From Chara braunii (Eukaryota > Streptophyta > Charophyceae > Charales > Characeae), in assembly GCA_003427395.1 (NCBI GenBank), contig BFEA01000566.1, positions 431,042 to 452,767 of the forward strand: 21,726 nucleotides of DNA. Direction: 5' to 3'. Below are positions 1-9,598 of the stretch, one piece after another. Under the pieces are notes generated by a model that saw only the letters and a program-made list of their open reading frames with translations, ran no database searches and was not told where the DNA came from. The position numbers were made by a program, and so were the translations under genes. Within the stretch, counting starts at the first letter, position 1. Each line of letters begins with the position of its first letter.

Positions 1-37
<37 letters not shown>

Positions 38-47
38 AGGGGGGGGG
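1..47. repeat. Compound low-complexity start of window
   Basis: A run of 13 T is followed by (GT)n, then (GA)n, then a G run. No coding sense is seen. Since the other end of the window is a long A run, both ends may be points where assembly stopped in low-complexity DNA. Confidence 0.9.
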
Positions 48-258
48 ACTGTGCCAAGCTGTCCGTTATGTGACTCTGACACGTGCTACTTCGTTTCTTC
101 TTTGTGTTTTGCCTTCCCGGAAATGCTCCAAGATGCTCTCATGTCAATGCTACTCCCGAGAAGTCCCCCACCCGAAGAGCAACTGCCAAGCAGATTGAAT
201 GGTGATTGTTTCATTCATACAATGCAAAACCTGCTTAACATCAGTGTCACTCCTATAG

Positions 259-322
259 TTGGAGCCGACTTCCTTCAACTTCCCCGGGCCAATCGTCAAT
301 GGCATCATCCGAGCCCACCAAA
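259..322 (+). CDS. Candidate internal exon, unidentified gene
   Basis: The segment is preceded by a possible acceptor (CTCCTATAG) and followed by a donor-like GTGAGA. It is 64 nt and open in the frame starting at its first base, ending with one spare base. The peptide begins LEPTSFNFPGPIVNG and has ordinary globular composition, unlike the simple-sequence ORFs elsewhere. The leftover base is phase-compatible with the exon-like segment at 986-1158. I do not recognise the family. Support is only splice-site-like borders, an open frame and matching phase, so chance remains a real alternative. Confidence 0.3.
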
Positions 323-985
323 GTGAGACTCAGCCACACACGCATGCACTTGCGCACATAGCGTAAAAACTCAACAAGTAAGCACGGGGCATGCATACAT
401 GCAAGATGGATCACAAACATATCCAGAGAACACAGCAAACAAAGTCTGAATCTGAATGTTTAGCTGCAAAAACATCAACGGGACAATGGACAGGATTTTC
501 TCAGAAAAGTGCAGAGTTCTTGCACATCACAAAACGAAAATGATGCTGCGAAGGTAATGGCTCCCCAAACAAAACACTCAAAGATAAAGGGAAAAAAAGG
601 CTTGGCGGCATATGATAGGGGAGTTCCTTATGCTTTTTCTTTCTTTTGTGCTTTTTTTCCTTTTCTGTTTTTGCGGGCGAAGCCGCAACGGGTCATCTAG
701 TAGAATATAATCTTGTATCATTTTTAATTTTTTATCAAAATCTCATTTTACATCTAGACTCCTGTGTTACCCATTCCGGTAAATACTTTTTTTAGACTTC
801 TTCTTTACTCCGACATTTCACTTGGTCCATCGTTGTTGTCTTTCTTGTACGCCTCTGTGCTCACTCTTTCTTCTTAGCAGCTCACCTGTTTTTGTTTTTG
901 TTTTTGTTGTCGTTCTTTTTTTTGTTTTTGTTTTTGTTTGTTTGTGTGTTTGTGGTTTAACTTGTTTCTTTCTTTTTTTTTCCAG
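323..985 (+). other. Putative intron carrying a Helitron end
   Basis: This stretch starts GTGAGA and ends with a T-rich tract followed by TTCCAG, as expected for a GT-AG intron of 663 bp. It contains no convincing coding region. T-rich repeats of TTTTTG type occupy about 890-970. A Helitron-like 3' terminus lies at 672-700. The intron call depends on the two flanking exon calls. Confidence 0.3.
672..700 (+). mobile_element. Helitron-type 3' terminus
   Basis: A short hairpin (TGCGG and CCGCA around the loop GCGAAG, 672-687) is followed after 9 nt by CTAG at 697-700, and the next base is T. Helitron 3' ends have a GC-rich hairpin, then about 10 nt, then CTRR, and insert between A and T. All of that is met here. 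The 5' end (TC after A) could not be located; it may lie anywhere upstream or outside the window. No Rep/helicase coding sequence is seen, so this would be a non-autonomous copy or a truncated end. Confidence 0.5.
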
Positions 986-1158
986 GAATAAATGGTCCTT
1001 TTCACAGTGCAATGGCATCTTCGTTAAGGTTCGTGGATCCCGTAAGAGATTTGCAATACTTCGAACAATTCCGTCATTTCACTCATTTTGAATTTTTCAC
1101 TGAACAAAAGTTACTAAAAATAGAAACAGCCTGTGTACTTGGACTTTTTTCTAGCTAA
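986..1158 (+). CDS. Candidate terminal exon, unidentified gene
   Basis: A strong acceptor (T-rich tract then TTCCAG, ending at 985) opens a frame that runs to TAA at 1156-1158. Entry phase fits the one spare base from 259-322. An internal ATG at 1012 would alone give a 48-residue ORF. The peptide contains VRDLQYFEQFRHFTHFEFF, rich in aromatic residues, and is not simple sequence. A donor-like GTAAGA at 1042 offers a shorter 56-nt internal exon (986-1041) that is open in two frames. No family is recognised. The retrotransposon begins 70 bp downstream of the stop. Confidence 0.3.
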
Positions 1159-1224
1159 TGGGAACCAGGTCTCTGGTTTGAAATCCAACGGGGACCTTCT
1201 CAAGCTTTTACTTTACTTGGGCCG
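1159..1224. other. Short unique flank left of the retrotransposon
   Basis: This is host sequence up to the target-site duplication. It includes GGTTTGAAATCC, which resembles a Pol III B box, but no tRNA fold or properly spaced A box was found. Confidence 0.5.
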
Positions 1225-1228
1225 GTAG
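1225..1228. repeat. Target-site duplication GTAG, left copy
   Basis: GTAG directly precedes the LTR terminus TGCAATC and matches GTAG at 10103-10106, directly after the other LTR terminus. It marks the exact insertion point of the element. Confidence 0.85.
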
Positions 1229-2108
1229 TGCAATCAGACTCGCTTTCTTCTCAATTTGCATGCATGCAAACAGATGGCAAATCACACTGGCGCTTGGCGC
1301 CCACACGATTCCGACACAAACTTGCTTCAGGTTGGCTATGGCGACTGAGCGCCTTGACTTCGCACAACAAGTCAGAGTTCACATCAACTGTTTACACGCA
1401 CTTAACTCCGGATCGCCCTGGATGTCCCACACACACTCACTCTCTCACTAAAACACTAACTTCTAACCTATGGCGGCTATGGCCGCTTGCTACTACTGAC
1501 TATGGACACTCTTTCTCCTTCCTTAGCCCACTTCGACTTCGGCTATCTGCAGACCACCTCGCACAAGTCGCCTAGGCGGCCCTTCCGCATGGCTCATGCA
1601 GCAATGAATGAATGAATGGACACTGCCTCTTGATTTGTACTTCGGCTGGCTGCTGGTCTGCTCCTTTCCACCGGGCCCATGGTGCACACAGTCCCACATG
1701 GTACTTGCTGACAGGACTAATTGAGACTGGGACTGGGTACCGCTGACTCAGCAAGGTGGAACGTGGGCAAACTCGAAAGGCCACTTTCGGGACCTTCCGA
1801 AAGTCTGTGGACTTCGCCTTTCGGGCCTGTAGCAACTACGGCCTTGACCTTTCAGGACTGTAGTGGCTACGACCTTGATCTTTCAGATGTGCAACAGCTA
1901 CGGACCCTACACAACTATGACCCGACAGACCTACGGTTCGAGTCCTGATAACTAAACAGACCTATGACAGACAACAGTCAACTACTAACACACAGGTCGC
2001 GGGTTCAAACACACAGGGGTCTATTGAGTACTGTACACGGGTTCAGGGTGATCTAGGGATCGAGCCCTGGGATCTGCATCTGCCACTGCAAAGGTGAAAA
2101 CCGTTTCA
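1229..2108 (-). repeat. 3' LTR of the retrotransposon
   Basis: Direct repeat of 9189-10102 with the same termini; on the minus strand it starts TGAAACGG and ends TGATTGCA. It is 34 bp shorter than its partner, mainly because a segment of about 30 bp present near 9720-9750 is absent near 1756. Its TATA element is damaged: the strand reads TACAAAT (1633-1639) where the 5' LTR has TATAAAT. Confidence 0.95.
1473..1486 (-). other. LTR hairpin GCGGC-CATA-GCCGC (3' LTR)
   Basis: A five-bp perfect stem with loop CATA, 153 nt downstream of the TATA remnant. The same hairpin occurs at a similar offset in all five LTRs of the window. Confidence 0.6.
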
Positions 2109-2120
2109 CTTCCGCCGGCC
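2109..2120 (-). other. Polypurine tract of the retrotransposon
   Basis: The minus strand reads GGCCGGCGGAAG directly before the 3' LTR start TGAAACGG. A purine run ending next to the 3' LTR is where plus-strand DNA synthesis is primed. It is short and only partly purine, but position decides the call. Confidence 0.7.
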
Positions 2121-2143
2121 TAAATTCGAGTTCCTCCGAGAAT

Positions 2144-3326
2144 ACTTCAGTCAAAGCCAGGACCTTTGCCTTTCTTATCTCTCTCATAGGCACGGACTAG
2201 ATCATGAGCAGTCTCTAGAAGTTCTGTTCGTGTGAACCAGCAGTCGTCCTCCGGTTCTTGATAAGAAAACTGGACTTTGTACTGTTTCTGTGGATGACCT
2301 CTACCTCCTGTTCTAAAGACATCTGCACCTACTATGCGATCAATGCCGTACCTTCCATCCATGTCCGGAGGGATCATGGATCTGCGCGATGGAAACTGTT
2401 GACTTGTGGTACAAGGCAGCAACTTTGATGCATGAAAGACTGGGTAGGTGTGGAGGTGCGCTGGAATCTCTATTGTGTATGACAGTCCATCCTCTCCACC
2501 CTTTACTTCTAAGACTGGTCACGGTCCTCGGTATGCAGGCAATAACTTCTGTGAGATGTTTTCCTCAGGAGCAAACTCCTTTGACTTGACCCAGACTAAG
2601 TCGCCTACTTGGAACTGTGACGGGCGACAGTGCTTGTTGGCTTGTTCTATCATCTTATGCTGGGCCTTGCCGAGGTTCTTTATTACGGAAGCAATCTCTC
2701 TCTCTCGTGCTGTATTGCAAACTCCTAGTATCGGGCGGTAGCCTCTGAATCTGATCCCGGTTCAGTCCTTCAAACGGTCTACGTGGTCTAAAGGACTTAT
2801 GCAGCTCATTGGGAGTGCGACAGGTTTCTTAGTGCACGCTATTGTTATAGGCACTGGCTACCTTGGGAAGCATCTCATCCCAGTTAGTCTGATCAGGGCT
2901 AATATACATTCTCAGAACTTGTTGCAGGATTTTATTAATCTTTTCAGTCTCTGGATGGCGGCCAGACGACATCAGCAACCTAGAGCCGTAGACTCTCAAC
3001 ATCTCCTGCCAATTCTGACTAGTGAACCTGGTACACTAAATATAGACAATGGTATGTCGTGTTCACTGACCGAATGATCGAAAAATTTCTCTATTATCAA
3101 GTTTGTACGTGCCTCAGAAGGCAAAGGAACAAATACTGCATATTTTGCTAAATCTATCAACTATCACCATGACTTGGCTCTTGCCATGCCAACTTCTGAC
3201 CCCTGCATCCATGAAATCAATGGACATAGTCTCCGGGTCCTGCAGGAATAGGCAAGGGTCTGAGAAGACCAAGAGGGGCTCGCGTAGTGGTCTTGTTTCG
3301 TTGGCACACCTTACAACTGCGTACAT
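2144..3326 (-). pseudogene. Integrase core and chromodomain, broken
   Basis: This is the C-terminal part of pol. From about 3240 down, the first catalytic region reads SIDFMD, followed by VMVIVDRFSK, typical of Ty3/gypsy integrase. Near 3030-3037 the strand jumps from the sheet before the second Asp to a residue stretch ending RFTSQ, with the expected SDRD motif missing and the frame shifted. Near 2950 the text PETEKINKILQ lacks the usual DGQT while keeping the Glu. A stop (TAA) lies near 2828. The last part, 2422 to the TGA at 2144, contains a chromodomain-like segment (GIDRIVGADVF, YKVQFSY, DDCWFTRTELL), which in chromoviruses guides integration toward modified chromatin. Strand transfer is not possible from this copy. 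Confidence 0.9.
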
Positions 3327-4089
3327 ACTCTATGCAGTCAGCCTTCATGTCGGGCCACGTATACGAGCGAATGAGGTTGGCTAATGTCTTTTGCCAACCA
3401 AAATTTCCCTTTGTATTGTGACATTCCCCTAAGATCAAACTACAGATCTCTTCGCTGTTGGGAATGCATAAACGATCAACTACAGTAGTCTTCTCGAATA
3501 ACAATCCGTCTGTAGTGCGGTAATCTGGTTCAGACTCTGGGGACTCCTTGACTCTTTCGAGGAGGTTGTTATAAATAGGGTCCTGCACGTAGGCTTCCTT
3601 AATCCTCTGTTGCAGGTCTCTCCCTATGTCCAGATAATGAACTATCGCCCCAAAGTAATCGGCCCTCCGACTTAGAGCGTCCACGACTACATTATATTTC
3701 CCTTTAGCTGGCTTGAGCTCAAAGTCGAACTGGTATATCCCTGCGGCCCACCTAGTAAGCTTAGGTGTCATCTTGGCATGAGTCTTCAGCCACCTCAACG
3801 TCTCGTGGTCTGAATATACTTTGAAGTGCCTCCTAAGCAAATGGTGCTTCCAGTGATCTAGTGGTTGCCTGAGAGCGTAGAGTTCCCTCTCATAGGTAGA
3901 TGTCGCTACCTTCTCTGAAGGCATCCTAGCAAACATGAACTCTGCGGGTCTATACCCATTGCCGTCATCTTGTTGTAAGACAACACCTATCCCATACCGA
4001 CTTGCGTCAGTGGTGACAGCAAAAGGCAAGGATGGATCGGCTACCTTGAGGACTGGATATTCTATCGAGGCCCGCTTCAACTTCTTCAA
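3217..4089 (-). pseudogene. RNase H and integrase zinc-binding region of pol
   Basis: The longest undamaged piece of pol, 290 codons. Residues 1-135 are RNase H: TDASRYGIG, YERELYAL, YSDHETL and VVDALSRR supply the D-E-D-D active-site set, all present. From about residue 205 the integrase N-terminal domain follows, with ECHNTKGNFGW and CKVCQRNK. The usual His-His-Cys-Cys zinc site keeps the first His and both Cys, but the second His is Asn. The frame ends by frameshift at 3217, where the core domain continues in another frame. RNase H normally degrades the RNA template during reverse transcription; the protein would need an upstream fusion that is broken here. Confidence 0.92.
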
Positions 4090-4607
4090 GGCCGACGTAC
4101 AGTCTCTATTCCATTCCTAGATTGCTTCTTTCTTTAGCAACCTGCGAAGAGGTGCGGTGATGGTAGAAAAGTTCCTTACGAACTTCCTATAGTAATTTTC
4201 TAGGCCAAGGAACGATCTGAATTCTGTCAAGGTGCAGGGCGTTGACCAATCTCTAATTGCCGCTATTTTACTGTCCTCAGGTTTTATGCCATCTCCATCT
4301 AAGACGCGGCCCAAGTACAAAACTTGTGTCTGGATATTCTATCGAGGCCCGCTTCAACTTCTTCAAGGCCGACGTACAGTCTCTATTCCATTCTTAGATT
4401 GCTTCTTTCCTTACCAACCTGCGAAGAGGTGCGGTGATGGTAGAAAAGTTCCTTACGAACTTCCTATAGTAATTTGCTAGGCCAAGGAACGATCGGAATT
4501 CTGTCAAGGTGCGGGGCGTTGACCAATCTCTAATTGCCGCTATTTTACTGTCCTCAGGTTTTATGCCATCTCCATTTAAGATGTGGCGCAAGTACAAAAC
4601 TTGTGTC
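4054..4607 (-). repeat. 277-bp tandem duplication inside pol
   Basis: Positions 4054-4330 and 4331-4607 are two copies with no length difference and about 10 substitutions (near 3.6 percent). The unit covers the RT connection region (GDGIKPEDSKIAAI, SFLGL, YYRKFVRNFS) and the start of RNase H. Since 277 is not a multiple of three, the duplication also shifts the frame. Both copies carry a stop at the same codon, TAG in one and TAA in the other. Confidence 0.95.
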
Positions 4608-5302
4608 TTGGCCCACTCGCACTTCTTCGCGTTGATCTTGAAGTTAGCTTCCCTCAACTTCTCCAAAACCTGCCTCAGATGGCCCTCATGCTCCTGCCGG
4701 GTCTTACTAAACATAGAATATCATCTAGGTACACACTACTACGAACCTATCTAACCATGGCCTAAGCAGATCGTTCATACAATGCTGAAATGTAGCTGGC
4801 GCATTGGTTAGGCCAAAGGGCATCACTATAATCTCGTAGTACCCATATTTGGTCATGAATGTCGTCTTATACTGGTCATCAGGATGAACCTCTATCTGAT
4901 GATAACCAAATTTCAAATCTATCTTGGAGAAATAGTTGCAACCCTGCACCCGATCCAACAGATCATCTATACGGGCAGTGGTTCTGCATTCTTCACAGTG
5001 ACGACATTGTGACCCCCATAGTCAATGCACATTTTAAACTCTCCCTCCTTCTTGGGGACAAAAAGAACCGGCGCTCCAAACGAAGACGAACTGGGCCTAA
5101 TCCAACCCTTCTCTAGGAGCTCGTCTAACTGCTTGCGCAACTTTTGTAACTCCCTTGGGGACATTTTGTAGACGGCTCCCTTAGGGGTTCTACAGTCAGG
5201 CTCGATCTCAATACGATGCTGGATCGGTCGCGACACTACTCCTGCAGGCGGCTTAGCTAAGTTTGTATATTCTTCCAGCAACTTGGCAATAACTGGCTCC
5301 AT
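4394..5302 (-). pseudogene. Reverse transcriptase of pol, frameshifted at the active site
   Basis: The RT fingers and palm are in two ORFs, 5302-4967 and 4958-4725, and the thumb/connection in a third, 4714-4394. Visible motifs in order are [36 protein letters not shown] (first catalytic Asp) and [13 protein letters not shown]. The YLDD box is encoded at 4720-4731 but lies out of frame with what precedes it, because an extra AC dinucleotide sits in the short ACACAC run at 4731-4736. The third ORF ends at a stop inside the duplicated segment. The Arg that normally follows CIDY is Gly. RT copies element RNA to DNA in the virus-like particle; this copy cannot make an intact enzyme. Confidence 0.93.
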
Positions 5303-5373
5303 GGGTTTTTCTTCCTTAGGCTCAGTGACAAGCCTTACATAGGTTACGAAAACCTACTCTTCCAATTGCTCCT

Positions 5374-6027
5374 TCACTTATCGCCCGAATGTGGGAGCAC
5401 TGAGACAGCAATGTGCCAGGGGTTGTCTACTCCTGACACATGGAACAGGCTAGCAGTCTTAACTTTGCCTGATGGACTAGGGAGCCTACACTCATGCTCT
5501 CTCAAGTGGAGTGTGGCCCCTGCCGCCTCTCCCCATTCCATTCCGAGGACTATGTCAAACGAAAGGTTGTCCTCTACCAGGAGAGTCGGGGAATGGAAAA
5601 CTCTTTCTACCTTCCCATCCTTCTCTTGGCGAAAGTAGGCCTGGACTCCCTCTACGTAATCCTCGACTCGCATAGTGTGATTGTCTGCGAGGATGCTGAC
5701 TATAGGGTCTTCCAACTTTTGGACCTTCAAATTCAGCTTCAACTTCTGCAGCGCTTTTCTACTGATATAGCTGTGGGTGGCCCCACTATCTATAAGGGCC
5801 CGTACTCTGCCTCTAAAGACTTCTGCATCCACTAAAACTAGTTGTCCTTTACTATCTTTCTTCATCTTGGCCCAGGCCGACATTCTTTTTTTCAGCTCCT
5901 CTGACAGACCTGTGAGGGAAGTGCCTAGAGAGACTCTAACACAAGCAGTCTCAAGACAACTTTCTAGGCGCTGGCCAGCAACCTTTGCCATAGACACATG
6001 TGGGTTAGGAGACTCTCTGTGGTGCAC
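5374..6027 (-). pseudogene. Aspartic protease region of pol
   Basis: An open segment of 217 codons with the retropepsin active site LIDSGATHSYIS near residue 82 and a second signature DIVLGMEWG near residue 160, the usual protease arrangement in Ty3/gypsy Gag-Pol. It would cleave the polyprotein. It lies in the same frame as the upstream gag piece, separated only by a UGA at 6046-6048 and a few sense codons. It ends at a stop at 5374. A further TAG lies in the linker toward RT near 5353, and RT continues in another frame, so at least one frameshift has occurred between them. Confidence 0.9.
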
Positions 6028-6045
6028 GCACTCTTCTCCACATGG

Positions 6046-8041
6046 TCAAGGGGTAAGGGCAGTTGCAACCCCTACCGACGGTTGTCTTTTGTTGCCTGTG
6101 CAACGTACCGGTTTCTCTATATTTGGGGCAATATTTATAATGTGCCCCGGATCACTGCAATAGACGCACTGATCCTGGTCTACGCGTCTCTGCCACACTG
6201 TCCGTTCCAAGCCCAGATCTTCCCAGGGTTTGCCCTGTGGTAGAGCAAGGTGCCATTCACCCCTCTTGGAAGGTGATCGATTTGGACGATGACGATTTTG
6301 TGGGGGACCTTGACCCCCACCTCCCTCTTGGCGGCTACCTCTGCTGCCAACCCCTTGAGCGCCCTGTCCTCGACCACCAGAGGCCCGACCCCCTTGGCCC
6401 TGACCTCTTCCTCTTCCTTGCGGCCTCCCTCCGGCCGCGACAGCAGCATAGGTCCTCCCCTGACCATTGCCACTGTCTACCTCCTCTAGGCCCCACTCTA
6501 TTTGATCATATGAGATTTGTTTCATACCACCTTCGTCTAAAGTAAGGATCAAATGATCCTTGGCCCTGACTTGGCCAGAGATGGTATAGCCTTCCCATTT
6601 TTGCCCCTTGTCCAAATCTCTATGCCAGAAAGTAGATGCTGGGATGGACTGGGCCTCGAATGTCACCACCTCCCTACTCAATGTATCGTAGGTCATGGTG
6701 GGCTGTTTGATCATTTCGAAGAAGTGTCCGTGCAAAGCAACGGGCATGGAACGGTAGAACAACTGAACTTGTTGGGTCTAAGTGACCCCATGGCCAGGGA
6801 CAACAACTAATTCGACCATTACTCCTTTGAGTGCCCTGACACTCTTCCACTGGCGTGAGTGGATGGTTTGCAATTCGTCAGAGGCCTTAAGGCCTTGAGT
6901 GGCATATGCGGATCTCTCGCAAAGCAACCTAAACAATTCGGCAAGGGGAGTGATCTTAGAGTAAGCAACCATATTATTATCACACCGAGCAGTGCGAGCG
7001 AGTGATCGGGTGAAGCTAGATGCTTCGTCCTTAAGGGCATGAAAGGCGATGAGGACTTGTTGCTCAGGTATGATCTTCTGCAGGTGGACATACGAATTAA
7101 CGTTCGCCTCCCAATTATCAAAGTTCTCCTCCTTCTTCCCACTATAGGAATCGGGAAACTTTACCTTAACTGGCTCTTTACGGGGGCGAGCTTCCTCCTC
7201 CTTTGGAGCAGCAAGCTTTGCGCCTTCTATGGCGCCTGTGCAGAATCGTTATGTACTTTCTATTCTCGCTTTCATTTCTGTGGCCACATGCTACATCATC
7301 TCACGCGCGAAATGTCTAAATCCCAGGCGTATGGATTGTAAAGCTATATCCTGCTCTTTGCAAACTGGTACTGTTCTTGTTGAGCCTTTGCCATGAGTTC
7401 TATATTCCTAGCCATCACATCCATTTTCCCCAACAACTCGGTCTGGCTTTCCATCTCCTTCCGCTGCTCACTTATCCCCTGCAACTCCTCCATCCTATCT
7501 GCTGCCCCCATTCGTTGCCTCTTCTCTTTGGTGAGGCACAACTCCACTCCAATCTTCTCTCTTCTTCTATTGTTTGGCGGCATAGGGGGTCTTCTTTTGC
7601 GTCTAATTCCCTCACCACCGCCTCCTGTTCTGCCCTGGGGACATACATCATCACTTCCTCATCTTCTCCCAGGGACAGATTGGCCACCCACTCTGAATTT
7701 TTTTTCTCTATCCATTGATCTTCTTGCTTCATGCCACTGGATTTCGCTCTCTTTCTGGTAACCTTTCTGACCAAGGGAACTTCTTCCTCCACTTCCTCTT
7801 CCACTTCTTCTTCTTCTACTGCTTTTAACTTTTCCTCTTCTTCTTTCTGCAACCTCTCCATCTCCTCCTGCAACTTCTTTTTCTTCGCCGCTTGCTCCTC
7901 CATTAAGGCCAACTTCTTGGCCTGCTTAATCAACTCTTTCTTGGCCTCTTTCTCTTTTCTCTCTTTCAACACGGCGGCTTCTTGCTCCTCCTGAGCCTTG
8001 GTGTACGGGGTGGTGCTCTTACCACTACGCGTGTCAGCCAT
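6046..8041 (-). pseudogene. gag, broken into several frames
   Basis: The start at 8041 (MADTRSG) is the first ATG giving a typical Gag N-terminus; an upstream in-frame ATG at 8074 is less likely. Residues 10-110 are highly charged Lys/Glu-rich coiled coil. A frameshift near 7580 moves the frame to one reading PPNNRRREK, which stops at 7344. A capsid-like part follows at about 7140-6780 (FHALKDEASSF, QTIHSRQWKS), interrupted by a TAG at about 6778. The last part (6762-6046) has an Arg/Gly-rich stretch and a nucleocapsid zinc knuckle CVYCSDPGHIINIA, whose last Cys is Ala. Gag normally forms the particle and packages RNA. Confidence 0.88.
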
Positions 8042-8637
8042 GGTGACTGGTGCACAATCGAATAAGAGTTCCACTCCTCACCACTTAGACCTCCACCCAC
8101 TGACTAGCTAACTAAGTAACTGACTCTCTAAGGACCACAGAATCCTCTGGGGATCTTGTCAACTATGGTCTCTAGCCTAGACCTACTACTAAGCTGTCAC
8201 CGTAGGACTTCAATGCTGATCAGGAGGCATTTAAGGAGATCCCCCATAACTCCTCAGGAATTCTTTAACGTCGCAGACAGGACGACGTGATCAGCAAGTC
8301 CTCTCAAGACTTAGACAACTGGTTGTGCAGTCCACAACTCGGATTTTGGGCCAACCATGGCACACTAAGCAGCCCACCGGTCTGTACCGGTCCTTGGGAG
8401 GGTTTGTCCTCCGGGACGTGTCAGTCGTCAGACATGGACTTAAGCCCTACTCAGCCCGTGTGGGTTTGGTCAACACAGCTCTATGACCACATTCACGGAC
8501 TTCCTATCACCTGGACAGAAGAGACTCGATGCACAAAGAAGAGACAGACACACTCGGCAAGTACCATGGGGTGAGTGCACATCCATAGGGCAAGGGGATA
8601 GGCTGAAGGCTTGGCGAAAGTATACCAACTCCAGCTT

Positions 8638-8815
8638 GGTCAAATTCGTGGTCAACAGCTGTGGTCAACGCTGGTCAACGCTTGGTCAACTCTCCGGTCA
8701 ACACCTTGGTCAACACCAGTCAACACCTCAGTCAACACCTCGGTCAAACCCGGTCAACTTCCCGGTCAGTGCCTCGGTCAACCTGGTCAACTTCCCGGTC
8801 AACACTTTGGTCAAC
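8638..8815 (-). promoter_or_regulatory. Array of about 15 W-box-like TTGAC[C/T] motifs
   Basis: Sixteen heptamers of GGTCAAC type (plus strand) start at 8638, 8650, 8663, 8673, 8684, 8696, 8708, 8718, 8730, 8742, 8752, 8764, 8776, 8785, 8797 and 8809. Fifteen read TTGACC or TTGACT on the minus strand, all in one orientation. The mean step is 11.4 bp. TTGAC[C/T] is the core recognised by plant WRKY factors. The bases between motifs vary while the core is kept. Regulatory function is inference; a decayed minisatellite is the alternative. Confidence 0.5.
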
Positions 8816-8853
8816 GCTCGACTTGGCTATGGCTGCCGACCGCTTTCTCTCTC

Positions 8854-8855
<2 letters not shown>

Positions 8856-8937
<82 letters not shown>

Positions 8938-8938
8938 N

Positions 8939-9025
<87 letters not shown>
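8856..9025. repeat. (CT)n microsatellite with one N
   Basis: About 170 bp of nearly pure CT dinucleotide inside the retrotransposon leader, with one undetermined base at 8938. Its true length is uncertain because such tracts are hard to assemble. The long open frames across it are artefacts of the repeat. Confidence 0.97.
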
Positions 9026-9028
<3 letters not shown>

Positions 9029-9167
9029 TTCGTCGTTTTTTCTTTGCAAGTGCGCGATGGCTTCTTCCGCGGCGCAGCTATGGCGGACACTTCTTTTTCA
9101 ACGGCGCGGCTTCTGCTATGGCGCCAAGCTATGGCGCACTGCTTACGATGATGGCGCTTGAAATAGC

Positions 9168-9187
9168 GGGAACCAGCTCCGATACCA
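9168..9187 (-). other. Primer-binding site, initiator-Met tRNA type
   Basis: One base inside the 5' LTR end, the minus strand reads TGGTATCGGAGCTGGTTCCC. Plant Ty3/gypsy elements primed by initiator tRNA-Met have TGGTATCAGAGC at this point, so the first 12 bases differ by one. It marks where minus-strand DNA synthesis would start. Confidence 0.9.
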
Positions 9188-9431
9188 ATGCAATCAGACT
9201 CGCTTTCTTCTCACTTCGCATGTATGCAAACAGATGGCAAATCACACTGGCGCTTGGCGCCCACAAGATTCAGACACAAACGTGCTTCAGGTTGGCTAGG
9301 CGACTGAGTGCCTTCACTTCACCTAACAATTCAGAGTTCACATCGACTGTTTACACGCACTTAACTCCGGATCTCCCTGGATATCCCACACACACTCACT
9401 ATCTCACTAAAACACTAACTTCTAACCTATG

Positions 9432-9445
9432 GCGGCTATGGCCGC
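9432..9445 (-). other. LTR hairpin GCGGC-CATA-GCCGC (5' LTR)
   Basis: A five-bp stem with loop CATA, 153 nt downstream of the TATA element on the minus strand, hence probably in the transcribed R/U5 part. Confidence 0.6.
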
Positions 9446-9591
9446 TTGCTACTACTGACTATGGACACTGTTTCTCCTTCCTTAGCCCACTTCGACTTCG
9501 GACATCTGCAGACCACCTCGCGCAAGTCGCCTAGGCAGCGCTTCCTCATGGCTCACGTAGCAATGAATGAATGAATGGACGCTGCCTCTTG

Positions 9592-9598
9592 ATTTATA
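9592..9598 (-). promoter_or_regulatory. TATA box of the 5' LTR
   Basis: TATAAAT on the minus strand within AGTATAAATCAAG, a context also present in the solo LTR at 14346. The 3' LTR copy is mutated. Confidence 0.65.

Larger units (their letters stand above)
8042..9167 (-). other. Long 5' leader of the retrotransposon
   Basis: 1.1 kb lies between the PBS and the gag start, with no convincing ORF. It holds, in element order, several GCCATAG motifs (plus-strand CTATGGC near 8826, 9079, 9115 and 9129), a (CT)n tract and a W-box-like array. The leader would carry packaging and dimerisation signals, but which parts do so is not visible. Confidence 0.75.

Noticed and set aside
1172-1190. Pol III B-box-like GGTTTGAAATCC
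   Set aside because: The candidate A box is only about 20 bp away and no cloverleaf could be drawn.
6237-6545. Plus-strand ORF opposite gag
   Set aside because: It is the shadow of the Arg/Gly-rich nucleocapsid region on the minus strand.
8483-9534. Long plus-strand ORFs of 166-307 codons
   Set aside because: They exist because the (CT)n tract has no stops, are antisense to the retrotransposon leader, and contain Leu/Ser runs across an N.
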